The translations under genes were made by a program, and so were the position numbers. The notes under the pieces are model-generated. The model did no database searches. It saw nothing but the letters and a program-made list of their open reading frames with translations, and was not told the DNA's origin. From Bactrocera neohumeralis (lineage: Eukaryota; Arthropoda; Insecta; Diptera; Tephritidae): a stretch of DNA of 64,000 nt. Positions 59,461-64,000 of this stretch are shown here, one piece after another; position 1 is the stretch's first letter, and the number at the start of each line of letters is the position of its first letter. The DNA is taken from contig NC_065923.1 of NCBI RefSeq assembly GCF_024586455.1, positions 54,901,237 to 54,965,236 of the forward strand, in the 5' to 3' direction.

Positions 59461-60420
59461 GCGAAATTATTTGAGAAGTATGTTTCTAAAGTAATTGTTA
59501 ATAAAAGCAAAAGTACAAATTCGAGGTTCTCGAATTATATATAGTATAAATTGAAAATCAGAAAAACTCAAACTTTTAAACTTGAAAAAACAAAAGTAAA
59601 ATGTTTTGAAATATACTTAAGTAAGGTAAAAAAATGATGTTGTACATAATCTAAAATTATTTTTTAATTCCAAAATTCCCGAAATGTTTGCAAAATTTTT
59701 CAAGTCAAACTACTGTACTAATTATCATAAAAATTTTTCCTACCAACACTTCTATTAACGCTCCACCTTAACCACCTTTTAATTACAGTTCAGATTTAAT
59801 ACCCTTATGCTTCCAGAAAAATAATTTCAAATATATTTTAATTAACAAATCTTTCGTTAAAGTAAGTTTTTCGACTCTCGTACATTAACTTGATCTCTCA
59901 GCTTTCAGCAATACCCTTTCTTCAATGATTATCTTCTTATCTTTATAATAGAACACGAGTGATATTTAAGGATACTTTTTGGATTGAGTTAATGTATATT
60001 TAGGTGTTCCTCAAAGTAGTCATCTTAACTCGATTCTGTTCTTGTTATTTATTAACGATATCTCTTCTGTAATGAAATTCTCAATAAATTTTTTATATGC
60101 CAACGACGTAAAGATTTTTAAATCATATACTTCAACAAATGAAAGGTGTCCGTTGCAAACAAACTTAAACAATTTGGTTGCTTGGTGCGAAAAATGATTC
60201 GCCATTGAATCTTGAATTGTAAGGCGAGGTGCTTTTCTCGTAGATCAGGGGTGCCCAGATCCTTATGTAATAAAATACTACAGAACAAGTTTTTAACTTT
60301 ATTAATTTGGGAGTTACTATGGACCCTAATTGACAAAATAAACTTGAAAGCAAAATGTGTTATCAGTTTTGGTAAACGTTGGTCTGTCGCAAAAGAAACA
60401 GGACTGTTAAAAAAAACAAC
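59461..60420 (+). pseudogene. Jockey/CR1-like LINE, RT fragment, degenerate
   Basis: About 60004-60180 reads GVPQSSHLNSILFLLFINDI, then SSVMKFSINFLYANDVKIFK, corresponding to the GVPQGSxLGPLLF and YADD boxes of LINE RT; the catalytic YADD has become YAND. LNNLVAWCEK follows, and a broken piece at 60290-60330 parallels 14090-14130. Upstream, 59440-59544 (RNYAKLFEKYVSKVIVNKSK) may belong to the linker before RT. Probably the continuation of the LINE at 56311-57400, separated by the RTE insertion and deletions. Confidence 0.6.
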
Positions 60421-60453
60421 AAAAAATTAATATTTTTCAAAATTTATAATTTT

Positions 60454-60840
60454 TTATTCAAAGTAGTTTCCTTGTGCTTCGATACAGCGTTTAGCCCGGT
60501 CAATTAGCATTTCAAATGAGTGTTTAAGGTCATTTTTCGGAATGCTCTTGATAATAGCGGTCGTCGCCTTTTGGATAGCTGAAATGTCCTGAAACCAGTG
60601 TCCTTTCATGGGCAAATGAAGTTTTCCAAATAGGTAAAAATCACCGGGTGCCATATCAGGTAAGTAGGGTGAATGATTAATGATTAATATGGAATTTTTT
60701 GTCAAAAAATCAGTGACAAGCGTCGACCGATGACACGGCGCATTATGGTGCAACAGGGTTGGGTTGAGCGTTTGGTTCTCCACATGTACTGACTTAATAA
60801 TGCACCCGGGATCAACTTTCAAGCTAAATATGTATTTTTA
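60454..60840 (-). pseudogene. mariner transposase, C-terminal third
   Basis: Minus-strand frame of 122 codons from 60822 to 60454 reads LLHHNAPCHRSTLVTDFLTK (catalytic Asp of HHDNAPCH lost), then NHSPYLPDMAPGDFYLFGKL (last Asp of DD34D retained), then HWFQDISAIQKA and ending RCIEAQGNYFE. This is a mariner transposase end of a different subfamily from the one at 52618-53508. The N-terminal two-thirds and the TIRs are absent. Confidence 0.85.
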
Positions 60841-61960
60841 AAACTATTTGTTAGCTCTGAGAGCAAGCCTATCAAGACCCAAAATTTTTCTAAAAAGAAA
60901 AACTCGTTTTATAAACGCATATAGAGCAAATATTGTTATCCAATATATAGTATATACTGTATGCAGGGCATACATGTCCATATAGGCAAGTTAGGGTGCA
61001 AGAATTTTAGAGCGGTATTTTCGCTATCTTTCTTTACACATTTTGTTTCTATAAAATGTAAAAAATTTACGAAATTACTTTATTTATTTCAAACAAAAAA
61101 TCCAATCCATACATATTACAAAAGTCAGCGGAAGTATTGTTAATTTTTTTATTAATAGCAAACAATGATTGTGGTTATATGATGTACGTTGCTATGCGAA
61201 TATTTTGTTGATTTGTACACAAAATATCACATATTATGAAAAAACTAAAAAGAGAGTTCAATTATGAGTGAAGATGAGCCAACTCGCGATGATAAACAAA
61301 ATTCATTTCGATTTTGCCATTACTGATACCGCAATGTCGTCAATCGATGAAAGATGCGCTCAGTTGGAACAAGTAACTAAAACTTTTGGATTTTTATTAA
61401 TATTGATCAGCTGAAAACTTTTACTTACACAGCCATTTTTAGAATTGTGATTAACTCACATTAGATTGACGTATGTATGTATATAAGTGGATGCAACTGA
61501 TTAACGCAACCCAGTACAAGCTATTGGCAGAAAAATTGCTCATAAAAATACAACGCTGGATTACGAAAATAATGTATATTTCCTCAAACAAATTAAAAGA
61601 TATCGCTCTAAATTTATTTACGGTAATGTGTGAAGAAAGACTGACAAGCTTGGAAACATTATCATCATTTGAAAATAAAATGGCAGAAACTTAGATGTGA
61701 ATGTGTTTTAGGTTTGGCCAAGTGAATGCTTAAAGCAGTTCACATTCATATTTTTGTACAAAATAAGTTTGCTTTCATTTTAAGTCTTAATTAAAACTTT
61801 ATTCGAAGTAGAAATAAAGTTTCCAAAATAAAATTCTGCAAACCAGAAATCTTATGGGTTCATTTTACTAAAAAAACATAGTTTCCTAATACTGTATACT
61901 TAAAGCGTATATATGTATATATGTATATACAGTCAACAACAGTAGCAGAAGAAAAGGTGT
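60841..61960. other. Intergenic, no gene seen
   Basis: AT-rich with a TATATGTATATATGTATAT tract at 61908-61928. The short frame at 61261-61320 (MSEDEPTRDDKQNSFRFCHY) is interrupted at once and unlike anything I know. The frame at 61473-61694 (73 codons, reading ...KIMYISSNKLKDIALNLFTV...) is also unassigned. Confidence 0.35.
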
Positions 61961-63249
61961 TTAAGGGGTATTCTGGTTTAGAAGCATGAACTTCAGATAA
62001 TTTTTAAAGTGTCGTAAAAAAAGGCAATTAATATTTTTACTATACATTTTTTTAGTAGTTATTTGTTAATTTTAGAAGAGTACAGAAAAAAATTAATAAC
62101 TAAAAAAAGTAAAAAATTTCAAAAATTATAAGCTGAAAAAAAAATTATGGTCCTCGTGACCATACCCATGATTTCAAACCTCCTAGTTATCCGAGACCAA
62201 CAGGTGCTACTTCGGACTGAGTAGGCAATCGAGAAGCAAAGTCCTCTCTCGACAAACAAAAACCAAACTCTATAAGTCACTCATAATTCCCGTCCTGCTA
62301 TATGGTGCAGAGTCTTGGACGATGTCAACAACGGATGAGTCGACGTTGCGAGTTTTCGAGAGAAAAGTTCTGCGAAAGATTTATGGTCCTTTGCGCATTG
62401 GCCACGGCGAATATCGCATTCGATGGAACGATGAGCTGTACGAGATATACGAGATATACGACGACATTGACATAGTTCAGCGAATTAAAAGACAGTGGCT
62501 ACGCTGGCTAGGTCATGTTGTCCGGATGGACGAAAACACTCCAGCTCTGAAAATATTCGACGCAGTACCCGCCGGGGGAAGCAGAGGAAGAGGAAGACCT
62601 CCACTCCGTTGGAAGGACCAAGTGGAGAAGGACCTGGCTTCGCTTGGAATATCCACTTGGCGCCACGTAGCGAAAAGAAGAAACGACTGGCGCGCTGTTG
62701 TTAACTCGGCTATAATCGCGTAAGCGGTGTCTACGCCAATTAAGAAGAAGAAGAAGTTATCCGAGACGAAAAAAAAAGATAATTAATCTGGAATAATGTC
62801 GCAATGGCCGGAACTACGGAAAAGTGGGAAAATGGCGACTGCCTGAAAAAAAAGTTTTTTTGGATCACTTTTTCTGACTATTTCGAATTTTTTAAAAATA
62901 ATAAACATAAAAATTTGGGGATGGGGCTAGTTCCAACCATAGACAAGCCTATAAAGAAGACTCTATAAAAATTTCAAGTAAATCGGTCCAGTAGAACCTG
63001 TGAAATCGTGGGTATCGTTCCGAAAAAGTCAGTTTTGAGAAAACGCGTTTAAAGTTTCGCGTAAAGTCTTTTGTTCGATTAGTTCCGGCCGAACCAGTTT
63101 GGATGCCGGGTCAGCAAAATGCCTATAGCTCCGAAAATAATTTGAATTTTGAAAAATCCTCTTGTACACATATTCTTGAATAGTTGAACTTTGAAAATAT
63201 AAAAAAAAATTTCGATTTTTTAAATTTCTAGACCAGAATACCCCCTTAA
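61961..63249. mobile_element. TTAA MITE (GGGGGTATTCTGG family), copy 4, split by an RTE insertion
   Basis: TTAA at 61961-61964 and 63246-63249; ends TTAAGGGGTATTCTGGTTTA, then GAAG, and TTCTAGACCAGAATACCCCC, then TTAA. Without the RTE fragment and one target duplication the element is about 719 bp, matching copy 3 (734 bp) in inverse orientation, including the CGTAAAAAAAGGCAATTAAT block. Confidence 0.88.
62198..62756 (+). mobile_element. RTE-type LINE fragment with 11-bp target duplication
   Basis: 559 bp, 5'-truncated. Exact copies of TTATCCGAGAC at 62187-62197 and 62757-62767 flank it. It encodes an uninterrupted C-terminal frame (62322-62723, 133 codons: RVFERKVLRKIYGPLRIGHG, RWLGHVVRMDENTPALKIFD, RPPLRWKDQVEKDLASLGIS, ending NSAIIA) and ends CGCCAATTAAGAAGAAGAAG. 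It is the youngest-looking RTE copy of the window. Confidence 0.93.
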
Positions 63250-63255
63250 TTTTTA

Positions 63256-64000
63256 AGTCAAGCAAGAAAAAGTACGTAGGTTGCCTTTTATATTTCGGGA
63301 TTTGCCAATCTGGAAACTCGCAATTTTATTTGTTATCTTATATTGTATATGGCATACATTGACCGATACTTTCAGTCAAAAATCAACCAAATACTGGAAT
63401 CCAAATATCCGGCAGGGGCTTGAACAGTTTCATTTTTAGATTTGGCCAATTTATGTTCATAAGATGGCATATGCTAAAGGCATTATTTGCGCAAAGTTTT
63501 ATTCCGCTATATTAATTGCTTCTTTATTTGTATACTGGAAAGGAAAGAATCAGATGGAATTAAAAATTGTATTATATGGGAAGTGAGCGTGGCTTTAGTC
63601 CGATTTCTTAGTTTCTATTTCTGAGATAAAAATGTTAGAAGAATGTCACGAATTTGGTTGAAATCAGTCGAACAGGTCCTGAGATATATGATTTTACCTA
63701 AAAGTGGGCGGTGTTAAGAAAAGCGAATCAAGCCCTATCATATCATCTGTCGGTAATAGTTCATATAAGAACTAAGCGAATTTGACTTTGTAATTTTGGG
63801 GGTCTACGAGATAGAACATATGTACATTAAAGCTATTAGAAGGCTTGGCGCTGCCCACTTTTCTTTTTTAGTTTTTTTGCCTACAGATGCTTCTTTCTAC
63901 TGCAATCCTTTGTGCCAAATTTATTTTATATCTTATTTTAGTACTTAGTTATGGAACTTTGTTGACAGTGGTCCGATTACACACATCATCATACTTTTTT
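63256..64000 (-). repeat. Family-F repeat, minus orientation, runs off the window
   Basis: Begins with CAAGCAAGAAAAAGTACGTA (complement of a decayed family 3' end). It continues through TTTGCGCAAAGTTTTATTCC, AAGTGAGCGTGGCTTTAGTC, AAAAGTGGGCGGTGTTAAGA and GGCTTGGCGCTGCCCAC. No coding sequence. Confidence 0.6.

Overview
The window looks like nuclear DNA of a higher (cyclorrhaphan) fly, most likely a tephritid fruit fly of the Bactrocera/Zeugodacus/Ceratitis type. The evidence is short 56-77 bp introns, AT-rich spacers with many ATGTATGTA-type microsatellites, fly-type gene families and a dense load of decayed fly transposons. The species assignment is an inference; no genome search was possible.

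Only three protein-coding host genes are well supported, all on the minus strand. Two are tandem, three-exon genes of the Fbp1/arylphorin-receptor (hexamerin receptor) family, here called Fbp1-A (15692-19428, 1206 aa) and Fbp1-B (24953-28666, 1190 aa). They share intron positions and phases, signal peptides and hemocyanin-like N- and C-terminal domains, but have completely different low-complexity centres. B carries a Tyr/Gln/Gly domain with five 33-residue tandem repeats and has lost all cysteines of the mature protein. The third is a two-exon FGF receptor with five Ig domains, a transmembrane segment and a tyrosine kinase (38729-42237, 1146 aa), the orthologue of Drosophila breathless. From memory, btl and Fbp1 also lie close together on Drosophila 3L, so this is probably conserved linkage. 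Functionally the genes are unrelated: Fbp1 proteins mediate fat-body uptake of storage hexamerins before pupation, while Btl guides tracheal and glial migration.

Everything else is intergenic and mostly transposon debris. 1-15.4 kb: remnants of Tc1/mariner-type transposases, a long foldback element, a hAT element interrupted by a Helitron and itself inserted in a dispersed repeat (called family F here), a TTAA-flanked MITE, another mariner and a LINE fragment. 19.5-24.9 kb, between the Fbp1 copies: three MITEs and two opposed F copies. 28.8-38.7 kb: two near full-length F copies and an RTE-type LINE split by a TTAA MITE. 42.2-50 kb: the btl upstream region, mostly unique apart from a Tc1-like remnant. 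50-64 kb: TTAA MITEs, RTE fragments, two mariner remnants, a TA-flanked pogo/Tigger-like deletion derivative, and a LINE interrupted by a reverse-oriented RTE.

The most notable points are the diverged Fbp1 tandem pair, the family of TTAA-flanked MITEs with TIR GGGGGTATTCTGG (four copies, one with an RTE insertion bounded by a clean 11-bp duplication), and the F repeat with hairpin-like ends and recurring CCACGCCC motifs. I found no CRISPR, rRNA, tRNA or bacterial-type system.
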